A stretch of DNA of 64,000 bases from Schaalia sp. HMT-172 (lineage in GTDB: Bacteria; Actinomycetota; Actinomycetes; Actinomycetales; Actinomycetaceae), in NCBI RefSeq assembly GCF_030644365.1, contig NZ_CP130058.1, forward strand, positions 1,364,001-1,428,000, given 5' to 3'. Numbering within the stretch: the first letter of the stretch is position 1; each line of letters starts with the position of its first letter. Below, piece by piece: positions 25,732-35,066 of the stretch. A program made the translations under genes and the position numbers. The notes under the pieces were generated by a model, which saw only the letters and a list, made by a program, of their open reading frames with translations, was not told the origin of the DNA and searched no databases.

Positions 25732-26600
25732 GGGTGCCCCTCTCCCCCGCTCGCGCGCTCGCGCCGCGCGAGCTCATCCTCCAGGGCGGCGCGCATGAGG
25801 GACGGGTCGGGGCTGCGTCCGGTCATCAGCTGAACCTGAGCGGCCCCCTGATAGACCAGCATGTCGGTGCCCTCGGCCACGACCGCCCCGGCGCGCTCGA
25901 AGGCTGCCCGCAGGGCGGTGTCGCGCGGAGAATAAATAACGTCGAGCAGGACCTGGTCCTCTCGAGCAGTGAGGGCGGCCGCGAGCGGATCCGCGACCGT
26001 GGCTGGCAGGGTCGAGATGAGAACGTCGCAGGCAGTCGCCGCGGCGGTCACCGCGCGCATATCCGACCACATCACCTGCTCGACGCTGACACCGAGGCGG
26101 GACGCCGCAGCGATCACCGAGCCAGGTCCGCCGAAACGCCGGGCCGCCACCGTGGTCGTCGTGATACCGAGTTCACCCAGGGCTGCCAACGCAGACGAGG
26201 CCGTCGCGCGGGCCCCCAGGACCAGGGCACTCGTCGGAAGCGGGACCCCCGCCTGGTCACAGGCGCGCCTGATCGCCGAGGCGATGCCGGCCACGTCCGT
26301 GTTGAATCCCGCGAGCACCCCGGCGGAAGGAACGACCGTGTTGACGGCTCCGACCGCGCTGGCCAGCGGGTCGATGGCGTCGAGCAACCCCATGATCGCC
26401 TGCTTGCAGGGCATCGTCACCGACAGGCCACGGAAGGAGTCATCGAGGCACGCGACGAAGGCGGGCAGGGTCCCCTCGTCCACCTCACAGCGCCGGTACT
26501 CCCAGTCTTCAATCCCGAGCTGGCCCCAGGCCGCGCGGTGAATCACCGGGGACAGAGAATGCGAGATCGGGGAGCCGATGACCCCAGCCCATGCCGTCAT
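25728..26600 (-). CDS. aroE: Shikimate dehydrogenase
   Basis: This enzyme reduces dehydroshikimate to shikimate with NADPH in the aromatic amino acid pathway. The 290 residues start MTAWAGVIGSPISHSLSPVIHR, which holds the substrate serines. RGLSVTMPCKQAIM carries the catalytic lysine and VGAVNTVVPSAGVLAGFNTD follows. The dinucleotide fold is SALVLGARATASSALAALGE, where the usual GxGGxx glycine run is changed, so cofactor preference may differ. The open frame extends to 26615, but the ATG at 26600 overlaps the mltG stop as ATGA, which decides the start. It feeds chorismate to TrpE encoded nearby. Confidence 0.93.
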   Translation of the reverse strand: MTAWAGVIGSPISHSLSPVIHRAAWGQLGIEDWEYRRCEVDEGTLPAFVACLDDSFRGLSVTMPCKQAIMGLLDAIDPLASAVGAVNTVVPSAGVLAGFNTDVAGIASAIRRACDQAGVPLPTSALVLGARATASSALAALGELGITTTTVAARRFGGPGSVIAAASRLGVSVEQVMWSDMRAVTAAATACDVLISTLPATVADPLAAALTAREDQVLLDVIYSPRDTALRAAFERAGAVVAEGTDMLVYQGAAQVQLMTGRSPDPSLMRAALEDELARRERASGGEGHP

Positions 26601-28063
26601 GACTGGGGGTTGCACTGGTCGGTGTGGGTCTTGCAGTACTCGACCAGCTTCTCCTTGTTCTTCTCGTGGTCGGCCGCGTTGGACGCGAAGAGAGTGTCGC
26701 CCGTGTTCAGGTCGACCGTCACGAAATAGAGCCAGTCGCCGTCGGCCGGTTTGAGGACGGCCTTGATGGCCTCCAGACTGGGCTGGTTGATCGGTGTGGG
26801 AGGCAGGCCCGCATGCAGGCGCGTGTTGTAGGGGTTGTCCGCATCCAGGTCGGCCTGGGTGGGCAGGCCGCCCTCCTTGCCGACGCCGTACAGCGTCGTC
26901 GAGTCCATGCCGAGCATGCCCTTCGTCTCGCCCTCCGTGTCGGCCAGTCGATTGTCGATGACTCGGGCAACCATCGGCATGTACTTCGAGTTCGTGCCCA
27001 TCTCACCCTCGACGATCGAGGCCTTGATGAGGACGGTCTCGCGGTCCGCGGCGGGCACACCCAGCTTGTCCAGTTCTTCGACGGTGGCCGCAACCATACG
27101 GGCGACGACGCTCGTCGGCGTGTCATCCTTCTCGACCTTATATTCGCCGATGTGCAGCCAGCCCTCGACGTTGCCGCCGGCCTCGGCGGGCAGACCGATG
27201 GCCGCGGTGTTCGCAAAGGCCTGTTCGACCTCGGCATCGGAGACGTCCATGACTTCGGCGATGCGCTTCTTGATCACCGACATGCGTTCGCCCGCCAGGA
27301 CCGTCACAGTCGAGTCGACGCGATTCATCGGATCGAGCAGGACGGCGAGCGCATCCGCGGCGCTCATCTGCAGCTTGAAACGATAGGTGCCCGGATTAAT
27401 GCTGCGTGCCGCACTGTTCTTCTCGTACTGACGCACGAAGGCTCCCACGGAGCGGACGACGCCTGCTTCGTAGAGCTTCTGGCCGATCTCGCGTCCGGTC
27501 GCCTGGTCGTCGATCGTCACCAGGATGTCGGTCGTGCCGGGGCCCGGGTAATCGTCGGAGGCAACGGTCGAGGAATTCATCAGTTGAGAGTATGCAAAGT
27601 AGCTCGCGCCGCCCACGAGGCCGAGCACGAGAACGATCACGAAGAAGGAACGAATACGGCGGCGGCGCTTACGCTTGCGGGCGGCGCGGCGTTCGCTGGC
27701 GATCCGCCGAGAGCGCATGCCGGTCGTCTCCGAGGCAGCGTCGGTCGGCTTCCACGCGGGGTGCTCGCCCCGCGGCTCGGACTCGCTCAGCGATGAACGC
27801 GCGGGCGTCACAGCAGGCACGCCCTGAATCGGGGTGGGCGTGGGGTCGGCCTGGGAGACGGCGGGCGTGCTCTGGCGGGACAGGCGCGCGTCACTCTCAT
27901 CAAACGAGGCGTGGGCGGGCGAGGCGGTTCCGCGCACCGGGGTGGGCGTCGGATCCGATGGCGTAGGGGTCACGTCCTCGTTGGGAGCGTCGGAGTAGAC
28001 CTTGGGCTGGCCGGAATGGATCTCTCGGCGCGAGCGGAAGGGATACGTGGGGGGCGTACTCAT
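26597..28063 (-). CDS. mltG: Endolytic murein transglycosylase MltG
   Basis: This membrane-bound lytic transglycosylase cuts nascent glycan strands and limits their length. The 488-residue protein has an unusually long cytoplasmic N-terminus. Residues 1-125 are rich in Pro, Thr and Ser (repeats of DPTPTP), then a basic patch (RRAARKRKRRRRIRSF) precedes one membrane helix near residues 138-160. The extracellular part contains a LysM-like region and the YceG catalytic block ASIVEGEMGTNSKYMPMVAR with the conserved glutamate, GMDSTTLYGVG, and YNTRLHAGLPPTPINQPSLE. It overlaps ruvX upstream and aroE downstream by 4 bases each. The disordered N-terminus may be a phosphorylation target, but that is only an idea. 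Confidence 0.95.
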   Translation of the reverse strand: MSTPPTYPFRSRREIHSGQPKVYSDAPNEDVTPTPSDPTPTPVRGTASPAHASFDESDARLSRQSTPAVSQADPTPTPIQGVPAVTPARSSLSESEPRGEHPAWKPTDAASETTGMRSRRIASERRAARKRKRRRRIRSFFVIVLVLGLVGGASYFAYSQLMNSSTVASDDYPGPGTTDILVTIDDQATGREIGQKLYEAGVVRSVGAFVRQYEKNSAARSINPGTYRFKLQMSAADALAVLLDPMNRVDSTVTVLAGERMSVIKKRIAEVMDVSDAEVEQAFANTAAIGLPAEAGGNVEGWLHIGEYKVEKDDTPTSVVARMVAATVEELDKLGVPAADRETVLIKASIVEGEMGTNSKYMPMVARVIDNRLADTEGETKGMLGMDSTTLYGVGKEGGLPTQADLDADNPYNTRLHAGLPPTPINQPSLEAIKAVLKPADGDWLYFVTVDLNTGDTLFASNAADHEKNKEKLVEYCKTHTDQCNPQS

Positions 28064-28548
28064 TGGTTCGCTCCTTCGCTATTCTCGAGGACGATCTCCT
28101 CCCCGGGCGCGCGACCGCTCATGCGCTCGAGCTCCAGGGCCTGTTCCAAGATGATCTGCGCCGCAACCTGATCAATGACGCTACGGTGCTCACGCTCCGG
28201 AATACCGGATGCGCGCAGACGCTCGTGCGCCTGGTTGGAGGTAAGCCGCTCGTCGACCATCGCAACGCGCACGCCCCCAACGAGCTTCTTAAGGCGACGC
28301 GCGTACTTGCGGGCGCCCTTAGCGGAGATGCCTTCCCCGCCGCGCAAGTGCCGCGGCAGCCCCACGATCACCTCGATGGCCTCGTGCTGGGCGACGATAT
28401 CCGCGAGCTGATCGAGGTCCGACGAGTCGGGGGCGCGCGTGAGGGTCATGACGGGCATCGTGAGGATGCCGTCGGAGTCGCATCGGCTGACGCCGACACG
28501 CACGGTGCCGACGTCCACGCCGATGCGGATTCCCCTGCGCAGGCTCAC
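28060..28548 (-). CDS. ruvX: RuvX/YqgF family putative Holliday-junction resolvase
   Basis: This small RNase H-fold nuclease has 162 residues. GIRIGVDVGTVRVGVSRCD holds the first catalytic aspartate, IEVIVGLPRHLRGGEG follows, and the late VAMVDERLTSNQAHERLRAS holds the acidic pair. The last motif is RSVIDQVAAQIILEQALE. In E. coli YqgF acts in 16S rRNA 5' processing, and a junction-resolving role has been reported elsewhere. The alaS-ruvX-mltG-aroE order is a conserved actinobacterial operon. The start is GTG 28548, overlapping the alaS stop (GTGA), and its stop overlaps mltG (ATGA). Confidence 0.94.
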   Translation of the reverse strand: MSLRRGIRIGVDVGTVRVGVSRCDSDGILTMPVMTLTRAPDSSDLDQLADIVAQHEAIEVIVGLPRHLRGGEGISAKGARKYARRLKKLVGGVRVAMVDERLTSNQAHERLRASGIPEREHRSVIDQVAAQIILEQALELERMSGRAPGEEIVLENSEGANQ

Positions 28549-31253
28549 AGCGACTCGATCTGCGAACGGATCGCTGCCAGGCCGGCCGCAATACCCTCGG
28601 GCTTGGTACCGCCACCCTGGGCAATGTCGGCCTTGCCGCCACCGCGACCATCGACGTGCGCGAGTCCCGCGCGCAAGAGCGCGCCCGCGTCGAGCGTCAG
28701 CTCGCGCGCACGCTCGTTGGTGGCAACCACCAGAGCAACCTTGCCGCCCTCAGCACCGGCCAGGGCGACGACCGCACCGCGCTCGTGCCCCAGACGCGCC
28801 GCAACGTCCTGGACCAGACCGCGCAGCTCCTTCGTCGGAACACCGTCGACCGCGGCTGCCACGAGGTCGACCGCCCCGATGCGCTCAGCGGATGCGGCCA
28901 GGTCGCCGCCCCGACGCTTTGCCTGATCGGCCTGAATCTTCTCCAGCTTCTTCTCGGACTCGCGCAGCTTGGCGAGCAACGACTCGATGCGCTCGGGCAG
29001 CTCATCCACGCGGCCGCCCACGAGCTGGGAGAGCTGGGAGACGAGAGCGTGTTCCTTCGCCTGGAACTCGTAGGCGCCGGAACCGACCAGGGCCTCGATG
29101 CGGCGCACGCCGGAGGCCACCGAACCCTCGCCGAGCACCGTCACGCGGCCGATGTGGCCCGTCGTCGGTACGTGGGTGCCGCCGCAGAGCTCGCGGTCGA
29201 AGCCGTCGCCGATCGTCACGACGCGTACCTCGGAGCCATACTTCTCTCCGAAGAGAGCGATCGCGCCCATTTCCTTCGCCTTGTCAATGCTCATGACCTC
29301 GGTGGTCACGGGCAGGTCCTCGGCCAGCTTCTCGTTCACCAGCTCCTCGATGTCGCTGAGCTGAGAGCCGGAGAGCGCGCTGTTGTGACGGAAGTCGAAG
29401 CGCAGACGCGAGGGCGAGTTCTCCGACCCTGCCTGGTCCGCGTGCTCGGACACGACGTTGCGCAGTCCCGCGTAGACCATGTGGGTCGCCGTGTGCGCAC
29501 GAGCGATCGCCAGGCGACGCTCGGAATCAATCTCGGCGATCACCGAATCACCCAGAGCAATGCCACCCTGACGCAGGTGACCACGGTGGACGGTCAGCCC
29601 ACGGATCGGAGCCTGAACGTCGGTCACGTCGATCACCGTGTCGCCGCCGGGCAACCGAATCGTTCCGTGGTCGGCCAGCTGGCCGCCCATCTCCGCATAG
29701 AAGGGCGTCTGATCGAGGACAATGTCAATAGCGGCGGGAGCTTGCGCCACCGGCACCGGCTGTCCGTCCACGAGGATCGCATGGACGCGGGCAGGCGCAG
29801 ACTCCTGGGTGTAGCCGAGGAACGTCGAACCGCCGCCCATCTCCTTTTCGATGTCGTGGAAGACGCGCACGTCAGTATGTCCGGTCTTCTTCGAGCGCGC
29901 GTCGGCGCGCGCGCGTTCCTTCTGCTCGGCCATGAGGGCGCGGAAGCCCTCCTCGTCGACGGACACGCCCTGCTCGGCGGCCATCTCGAGGGTCAGATCA
30001 ATCGGGAAACCATAGGTGTCATGCAGCAAGAATGCCGACTTACCCGAAATCAGGGGCGCGCCCGCCGATTCCTTCGCGCTCGCCACGGCCACGTCCAGGA
30101 TCGTCGTTCCGGCGCTCAGCGTGCGACGGAAAGCATCCTCCTCCGCGTAAGCGACCTCGGAAATCGTCTTCCAGTTCGTCTCCAGCTCGGGGTAGGAGGC
30201 CTTCATCGCGTCCTTCGACGCCGTCAGCAGCGTCGGCATCGTCGCTTCGTCGACACCCAGCAGACGCATCGAACGAACGGCGCGGCGGATCAGGCGACGC
30301 AGCACGTAGCCGCGGCCGTCGTTGCCCGGACGCACGCCGTCACCGATGAGCATAAGGGAGGAACGCACGTGGTCGGCCACGACACGCATGCGCACATCAT
30401 CGTCGTAGGCCGCGCCGGCCTCGGGACCCGCGGCCCCCAGGCCGTAGCGCTTGCCGCTCATCTGCATCGCGGCATCGATGACGGGGAAGACCTCGTCGAT
30501 CTCGTACATGTTCGGCTTATCCTGCATGACGAACGCGAGGCGCTCGAGGCCGGCACCGGTATCGATCGCCTTCTTATCGAGTTCCCCCAGCAACGGGTAG
30601 TCCTTGCCGGTTCCCTCGCCACGCATGAACTGGTCAAACACCAGGTTCCACACCTCGAGGTAGCGGTCGCCACCCGGGTCCACAGTGCCACCCACGGCCT
30701 CGGGACCGTAGGAGGGGCCGCGGTCGTAGTGCCACTCGGCGCAGGGGCCGGCCGGGCCGGGCTGACCCGTGTCCCAGAAGTTCTCAACGCGCGGCAGGCG
30801 CACGATGTGCTTGGGGTCCATGCCGATCTGCTTCGTCAGGACGTTCAGAGCCTCCTCGTCCTGGTCCCAAATCGTCACCCAGAAACGATCACCGTCGAGG
30901 CCGTACTTGCCTTCCTCGCGCGAACCGGTCAGCAGGTCCCACGCAAAATTGATGGCGCCTTCCTTGAAGTAGTCACCAAAGGAGAAGTTACCGTTCATCT
31001 GGAAGAACGTGCCGTGACGGGTCGTCTTACCAACGTTGTCAATGTCGTTGGTACGAATACACTTCTGCACCGACGTGGCCCTCGGCCACGGAGCAGGCTC
31101 GACGCCCATGATGTAGGGAATGAACGGAACCATGCCTGCGATCGTGAAGAGGATCGAGGGCTCCGGAGAGACCAGTGAGACGGAGGGACACACCTCGTGA
31201 CCCTGCTTCTCAAAGTAGTCGAGCCAACGGGTGCGGATTTCAGAAGTACGCAT
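28545..31253 (-). CDS. alaS: Alanyl-tRNA synthetase
   Basis: This class II synthetase charges tRNA-Ala; the 902-residue product has the full domain set. The catalytic core opens MRTSEIRTRWLDYFEKQGHE and includes PSILFTIAGMVPFIPYIMG, VQKCIRTNDIDNVGKTTRH and GAGLERLAFVMQDKPN. The editing domain has HTATHMVYAGLRNVV (HxxxH zinc site) and the matching RELCGGTHVPTTGHIG. The C-Ala domain ends in the glycine-rich GLAHVDGRGGGKADIAQGGG segment. It heads the operon alaS-ruvX-mltG-aroE-prepilin peptidase. Its ATG has AAGG 4 nt upstream, and TAACAT 8 nt upstream is a possible -10, so its leader is very short or absent. Confidence 0.97.
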   Translation of the reverse strand: MRTSEIRTRWLDYFEKQGHEVCPSVSLVSPEPSILFTIAGMVPFIPYIMGVEPAPWPRATSVQKCIRTNDIDNVGKTTRHGTFFQMNGNFSFGDYFKEGAINFAWDLLTGSREEGKYGLDGDRFWVTIWDQDEEALNVLTKQIGMDPKHIVRLPRVENFWDTGQPGPAGPCAEWHYDRGPSYGPEAVGGTVDPGGDRYLEVWNLVFDQFMRGEGTGKDYPLLGELDKKAIDTGAGLERLAFVMQDKPNMYEIDEVFPVIDAAMQMSGKRYGLGAAGPEAGAAYDDDVRMRVVADHVRSSLMLIGDGVRPGNDGRGYVLRRLIRRAVRSMRLLGVDEATMPTLLTASKDAMKASYPELETNWKTISEVAYAEEDAFRRTLSAGTTILDVAVASAKESAGAPLISGKSAFLLHDTYGFPIDLTLEMAAEQGVSVDEEGFRALMAEQKERARADARSKKTGHTDVRVFHDIEKEMGGGSTFLGYTQESAPARVHAILVDGQPVPVAQAPAAIDIVLDQTPFYAEMGGQLADHGTIRLPGGDTVIDVTDVQAPIRGLTVHRGHLRQGGIALGDSVIAEIDSERRLAIARAHTATHMVYAGLRNVVSEHADQAGSENSPSRLRFDFRHNSALSGSQLSDIEELVNEKLAEDLPVTTEVMSIDKAKEMGAIALFGEKYGSEVRVVTIGDGFDRELCGGTHVPTTGHIGRVTVLGEGSVASGVRRIEALVGSGAYEFQAKEHALVSQLSQLVGGRVDELPERIESLLAKLRESEKKLEKIQADQAKRRGGDLAASAERIGAVDLVAAAVDGVPTKELRGLVQDVAARLGHERGAVVALAGAEGGKVALVVATNERARELTLDAGALLRAGLAHVDGRGGGKADIAQGGGTKPEGIAAGLAAIRSQIESL

Positions 31254-31329
31254 AGTGCCTTATGTTAGTCGGTTCCCACCCATGACGGCACATCGGCACG
31301 CTTACGCGCGCTGTGGGATACACATACAA

Positions 31330-31363
31330 CCGCGCCCCCCAAGCACGTGCTTGGGGGGCGCGG
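31330..31363. terminator. 34-bp perfect palindrome downstream of rpsD
   Basis: The 17-bp arms (31330-31346 and 31347-31363) are perfectly complementary with no spacer. They lie 13 nt past the rpsD stop and 77 nt before alaS. There is no T-run, but a stem of this strength is the likely transcript end. Confidence 0.65.
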
Positions 31364-31375
31364 TGATGACAAAGG

Positions 31376-31999
31376 TCAGCGCGAGTAGTGCTCGACGACC
31401 ATCTGCACGTCAACGGTCACGGGGACCTCGGCGCGCTTCGGGCGACGCACCAGGGTCGCCTTCAGGCGGGAGAGCTCAACGTCCAGGTACTCGGGGACGG
31501 CGGGCAGCACGTCGCGGTGAATGCCCTCAGCGGCAATCTCGAAGGGGACCGTGGTCTGCGACTTGGGCTTGACCTGGATGGTCTGGCCGGGCTTGACGCG
31601 GAAGGAGGGGCGGTCCACGATCTTGCCGTCGACGAGGATGTGACGGTGGACGACCACCTGACGGGCCTGCTGGATGGTGCGGGCGAAGCCGGCGCGCAGG
31701 ACCAGGGCGTCCAGGCGCATCTCGAGCAGCTCGACCAGGTTCTCACCGGTCAGGCCGGCGGTGCGGCGGGCCTCTTCGAAGGTGCGACGCAGCTGCGACT
31801 CACGGATGCCGTACTGGGCGCGCAGACGCTGCTTCTCCTTCAGACGAACGGCGTAGTCGGAGTCCTGACGACGGCGGGTGCGGCCGTGCTCGCCGGGGCC
31901 GTAGGGGCGCTTCTCGAAGTAGCGGACGGCCTTGGGGGTCAGCGCGAGGCCGAGAGCGCGGGACTCGCGGACCTGCTTACGGGAACGATTTGTTGCCAT
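31376..31999 (-). CDS. rpsD: 30S ribosomal protein S4
   Basis: This is a primary 16S rRNA-binding protein that starts small-subunit assembly; in several bacteria it also represses its own operon by binding mRNA. The 207-residue product has the N-terminal SRALGLALTPKAVRYFEKRP and the long helix SQLRRTFEEARRTAGLTGEN. The S4 domain has RLDALVLRAGFARTIQQARQ and VVHRHILVDGKIVDRPSFRV. The zinc-site cysteines seen in some S4 proteins are absent. The gene stands alone here instead of in the alpha operon, as in mycobacterial relatives only in part, and has a structured leader described separately. A purine-rich GGAAAG precedes the ATG. Confidence 0.97.
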   Translation of the reverse strand: MATNRSRKQVRESRALGLALTPKAVRYFEKRPYGPGEHGRTRRRQDSDYAVRLKEKQRLRAQYGIRESQLRRTFEEARRTAGLTGENLVELLEMRLDALVLRAGFARTIQQARQVVVHRHILVDGKIVDRPSFRVKPGQTIQVKPKSQTTVPFEIAAEGIHRDVLPAVPEYLDVELSRLKATLVRRPKRAEVPVTVDVQMVVEHYSR

Positions 32000-32024
32000 G
32001 ATTCTTCTTTCCTGTTTCTCATGT

Positions 32025-32093
32025 CATGTCGGGACGTTCGCCCGACATGGGGCCAACTCCAGGACCGGTGAAGGTCCGTCGGCTAAGGCCCCA
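32025..32093 (-). promoter_or_regulatory. Structured rpsD leader, candidate S4 autoregulatory element
   Basis: The leader holds three nested or adjacent stems. CATGTCGGG/CCCGACATG (32025-32033/32041-32049) lies 25 nt before the start. TGGGGCC/GGCCCCA (32048-32054/32087-32093) encloses GGACC/GGTCC (32062-32066/32073-32077). Ribosomal protein S4 controls its own mRNA in several bacteria, so an autoregulatory role is a reasonable inference. A terminator for the upstream rarA is the alternative. Confidence 0.45.
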
Positions 32094-32124
32094 GGTGCCC
32101 GCGCAAGCGGACAACTGTTCCATA

Positions 32125-33468
32125 CTAGCGTCTTTTCAGCAGATTGCGAATGACACCAAGCCTCTTCGTGAGCATCGCCTCATGCCCGTTCTCGGTCGGC
32201 TCGTAGTAGCGGGTACCCTCCAGGTCGTCGGGCAGGTACTGCTGGGCCGCGACGTGATGGGGATGATCGTGGGCGTAGAGGTACCCGTCGCCGTGCCCGA
32301 GCGAGGAGGCCCCGGAGTAGTGGGCGTCGCGCAGGTGGGGAGGAACCGCTCCCCCGCGCCCGGCTCTCACGTCCGCGAGGGCACGATCGATCGCCAGGTA
32401 CGTGGCGTTGGACTTCGGGGCGGTCGCAACCGCAACAACCGCTTGGGCGAGGAGGAGGCGCGCTTCCGGCATGCCAATGAGGGCGACTCCCTGGGCGACA
32501 CTGACGCATGTCGTGAGCACCTCTGGCGCGGCCATGCCGATCTCCTCCGAGGCGGCAATCATGATGCGCCTCGCGATGAAGCGCGGATCCTCTCCGGCCT
32601 CGATCATGCGCGCCAGGTAGTGCAGGGAAGCGTCGACATCCGAGCCGCGCATCGACTTGATGAAAGCGCTCGCCACGTCGTAGTGCTGGTCGCGGCCCCA
32701 CCGAACGAGCGCCTGATTCGCAGCTGCCTCCACGCTGGCCACCGTAATCTCACCGGAGCCGTCATCGCTGGCCACGCCCGCCGCGGCTTCGAGAAGCGTC
32801 AGCGACTTACGCGCGTCGGAGCCCGCCAGGCGCACGAGGCCCGCCACGGCCTCGTCGGTGATGGAAAACCGACCGGCGAGACCGCGCTCATCAGTGGCGG
32901 CACGCCGGACCAAGCCCTCCAGCGCACTGGAATCCAGGGGACGCAACGTCAGCAGGAGCGAGCGCGAGAGCAGGGGCGCGATCACGGAGAACGACGGGTT
33001 CTCCGTCGTGGCAGCGACGAGAACAACCCACCGGTTCTCGACCGCAGGAAGGAGCGAATCCTGCTGCGACTTGGAGAATCTGTGAACCTCGTCGACGAAA
33101 AGAATCGTCTCCTCGCCACTGCTCGCCAGGGTCCGACGCGCCGCATCCACGACACGACGCACGTCCCCCACACCCGATGACACGGCGGACAATTCGACGA
33201 AACGCCGACCCGAGGCGCGGGCGATCAAATACGCGAGCGTCGTCTTTCCGGTACCGGGAGGCCCCCACAGGACAACCGAGGAGACGGCGACCCCACCGCT
33301 CGACTCCGCGGAAAGCAAGCGTCGCAGCGGGGCGCCCTCCCCCAGGAGGTGTGACTGGCCGACGACCTCTTCCAACCTGGTAGGCCGCATACGAACGGCG
33401 AGGGGCGCGTCCGCGGTAAACGCGGGCACGCCCAGCTCGTCGAATGATTCAGAATCAAACAGATCCAT
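32125..33468 (-). CDS. rarA: Replication-associated recombination protein A (AAA+ ATPase)
   Basis: This clamp-loader-like ATPase acts at stalled replication forks. The 447-residue product opens with the short wHTH-linker [20 protein letters not shown]. Walker A is [20 protein letters not shown], sensor and arginine-finger regions follow ([20 protein letters not shown] as Walker [21 protein letters not shown]). The C-terminal tetramer domain includes [20 protein letters not shown] and the final [20 protein letters not shown]. It is the usual length for RarA/MgsA. TAGGCT stands 7 nt before its ATG, so the mRNA is probably leaderless. It is followed by rpsD on the same strand after 125 nt. Confidence 0.95.
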   Translation of the reverse strand: MDLFDSESFDELGVPAFTADAPLAVRMRPTRLEEVVGQSHLLGEGAPLRRLLSAESSGGVAVSSVVLWGPPGTGKTTLAYLIARASGRRFVELSAVSSGVGDVRRVVDAARRTLASSGEETILFVDEVHRFSKSQQDSLLPAVENRWVVLVAATTENPSFSVIAPLLSRSLLLTLRPLDSSALEGLVRRAATDERGLAGRFSITDEAVAGLVRLAGSDARKSLTLLEAAAGVASDDGSGEITVASVEAAANQALVRWGRDQHYDVASAFIKSMRGSDVDASLHYLARMIEAGEDPRFIARRIMIAASEEIGMAAPEVLTTCVSVAQGVALIGMPEARLLLAQAVVAVATAPKSNATYLAIDRALADVRAGRGGAVPPHLRDAHYSGASSLGHGDGYLYAHDHPHHVAAQQYLPDDLEGTRYYEPTENGHEAMLTKRLGVIRNLLKRR

Positions 33469-33475
33469 GAAACCT

Positions 33476-33481
33476 AGCCTA
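33476..33481 (-). promoter_or_regulatory. -10 element of rarA (leaderless start)
   Basis: TAGGCT lies 7 nt (AGGTTTC) before the ATG at 33468 on the minus strand. It touches the stop region of the upstream surface-protein gene. Confidence 0.45.
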
Positions 33482-34924
33482 CGTCAGGGTGACTCCCTGC
33501 GAGGAGGACCCGATCTTCGGACCGGACAGAACCTGGAGGACGACGAGGCCTCCAAGGATCAGCATGCACGCTCCGGCACCCAGCAGGTATCCGTTCAAGC
33601 CCTCGGACTCGTCGCCCGAGTTCGAAGAGGACAGGACCTCAGCGTGGAGCTTCACGGAGCCGGAGCCATCCACCGCGGTGCCGGGGCTCGCGGCGGCGAC
33701 CGTCGAGGCGACCTTGAACTCGGCCCAGCCAACCAGCTGGTGCGAGCGGTTCGCGACGACGACCTTATAGTCACCCATCGGCAGGCCCGTGACATCCATG
33801 GTCACCTGGTTCGAGGGCTCAACCTGGAGCCAACGCGCCTCGCCCGTCTGCATGATGCTGGCGCTCACCCACTCGCCAGCAACGGCCTTGTCAGAGGGAA
33901 CGTTGATCGTGAGCTGTCCACCGGTGAAGGCGGCGCTCACGCCACCCTTGTTGGCGTCGGTCAGCTGCGACTCATCGGTCACGGGCGACACGGGCGTGTC
34001 GGAGGGCTGGCTCGAGTGAGCGGCGGGAGAGGAGGAAGCGGAGGGACTGGGCGTCGGGCTCACAGAAGGAGTCTGGGTCGGCTGGACGACGGGCAGCTCC
34101 GGATCGTCGGGCTGTGGCGCAGGAGCAACGGTCGGTGCCGCCGACGGCTCGGGGGCGGGCTCCGGGGCAGGATCGGTCGTCGGCACCGGGGCGGGATCGG
34201 TCGTCGGCACCGGGGCAGGCTCCGGGGCAGGATCGCTCGTCGGCTCGGGGGCGGGCTCCGGGGCAGGATCGGTCGTCGGCTCGGGGGCGGGCTCCGGGGC
34301 AGGATCGGTCGTCGGCGCCGGTGCGGGCTCCGGGGCAGGATCGGTCGTCGGCGCCGGTGCGGGATCGGTCGTCGGCGCCGGTGCGGGATCAACAGGGTCG
34401 GTGTCGGCGGGGTTGTAGGGCTTGAAGACCTGTACCGAGTAGCTCGAGGTGGTCGCGAGCGTCTTATCGTCCTTGTAAGTGACGATAGTGACCCAATGCG
34501 ACGTGCCGGGTTCCCACGTGATGCCCTCGATGTTGTTGGTGCCGTTGGGCACAGGAACGATCATCGAGTAGCTGTTGAGCGGGGCAGCCTTCCACAGGTC
34601 ATCGGCGGTAGGGGCCACGATCTCACCGTCGCGCTCGAAGGTCACGGCCGACGTGGGAGTCACGCGGCCATTATCGAGAATGACGCCCCAGTAACCCGTC
34701 TTACCGTACTGCGCCTCGAAGTCAAAGGCGTTTTCGAGGCTGACGATAAAGGTCGTGTTGGGGATGGAGTAGGGACCATCGTTGCTGTCTGCACGCGCGG
34801 TGAAACCAGGAATGGCGAGCGCGATCGCGGCAAAGAGACACAGGGCCATCAGGACACTCATCGCCCGACTGCGGCCCGCGAGCCCCCGCGCGGAGAGGGC
34901 AGTCCTAGCCCGTCCGTGCTGCAT
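33479..34924 (-). CDS. Secreted, C-terminally membrane-anchored protein with Pro-rich repeats
   Basis: I do not recognise the family. The 481-residue protein has a clear signal peptide (hydrophobic residues 24-40, likely cut after FTARA near 45). An N-terminal globular region (46-168) with [20 protein letters not shown] is followed by a low-complexity stretch of [12 protein letters not shown] units (about 176-263) and a Ser/Pro/Thr linker. A second beta-rich domain (about 320-410, with [20 protein letters not shown] and [20 protein letters not shown]) precedes one C-terminal helix (443-466). No LPXTG motif precedes that helix, so it should stay in the membrane, not become sortase-linked. The Shine-Dalgarno AAGGAG is 7 nt before the ATG. 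It lies downstream of a protein of similar build and the siderophore-uptake operon. Confidence 0.85.
   Translation of the reverse strand: MQHGRARTALSARGLAGRSRAMSVLMALCLFAAIALAIPGFTARADSNDGPYSIPNTTFIVSLENAFDFEAQYGKTGYWGVILDNGRVTPTSAVTFERDGEIVAPTADDLWKAAPLNSYSMIVPVPNGTNNIEGITWEPGTSHWVTIVTYKDDKTLATTSSYSVQVFKPYNPADTDPVDPAPAPTTDPAPAPTTDPAPEPAPAPTTDPAPEPAPEPTTDPAPEPAPEPTSDPAPEPAPVPTTDPAPVPTTDPAPEPAPEPSAAPTVAPAPQPDDPELPVVQPTQTPSVSPTPSPSASSSPAAHSSQPSDTPVSPVTDESQLTDANKGGVSAAFTGGQLTINVPSDKAVAGEWVSASIMQTGEARWLQVEPSNQVTMDVTGLPMGDYKVVVANRSHQLVGWAEFKVASTVAAASPGTAVDGSGSVKLHAEVLSSSNSGDESEGLNGYLLGAGACMLILGGLVVLQVLSGPKIGSSSQGVTLT
34136..34399 (-). repeat. Coding tandem repeats (Asp-Pro-Ala-Pro / Glu-Pro units)
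   Basis: The DNA repeats units of GGCAGGATCGGTCGTCGGC type separated by variants of GGGGCGGGCTCCG. It encodes residues 176-263 of the surface protein. The near-identical units make length change by slippage likely. Confidence 0.85.
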
Positions 34925-35066
34925 AATGGTTCTCCTTAGTGACTAAATACTCAGCAGCTATTATCTAGAAACCAGAGTAACAGGTGTGACGACTGATTGC
35001 TAAATTCCAACGCACACCAACCGGTTAATCGTGATCTCATTGGCATGAGACGGCCCGCGACTGTCC

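Noticed and set aside
33467-34939. A plus-strand frame with RGRIGRR-type repeats
   Set aside because: It mirrors the Pro-rich repeat of the minus-strand surface protein, whose signal peptide and anchor make that strand the coding one.
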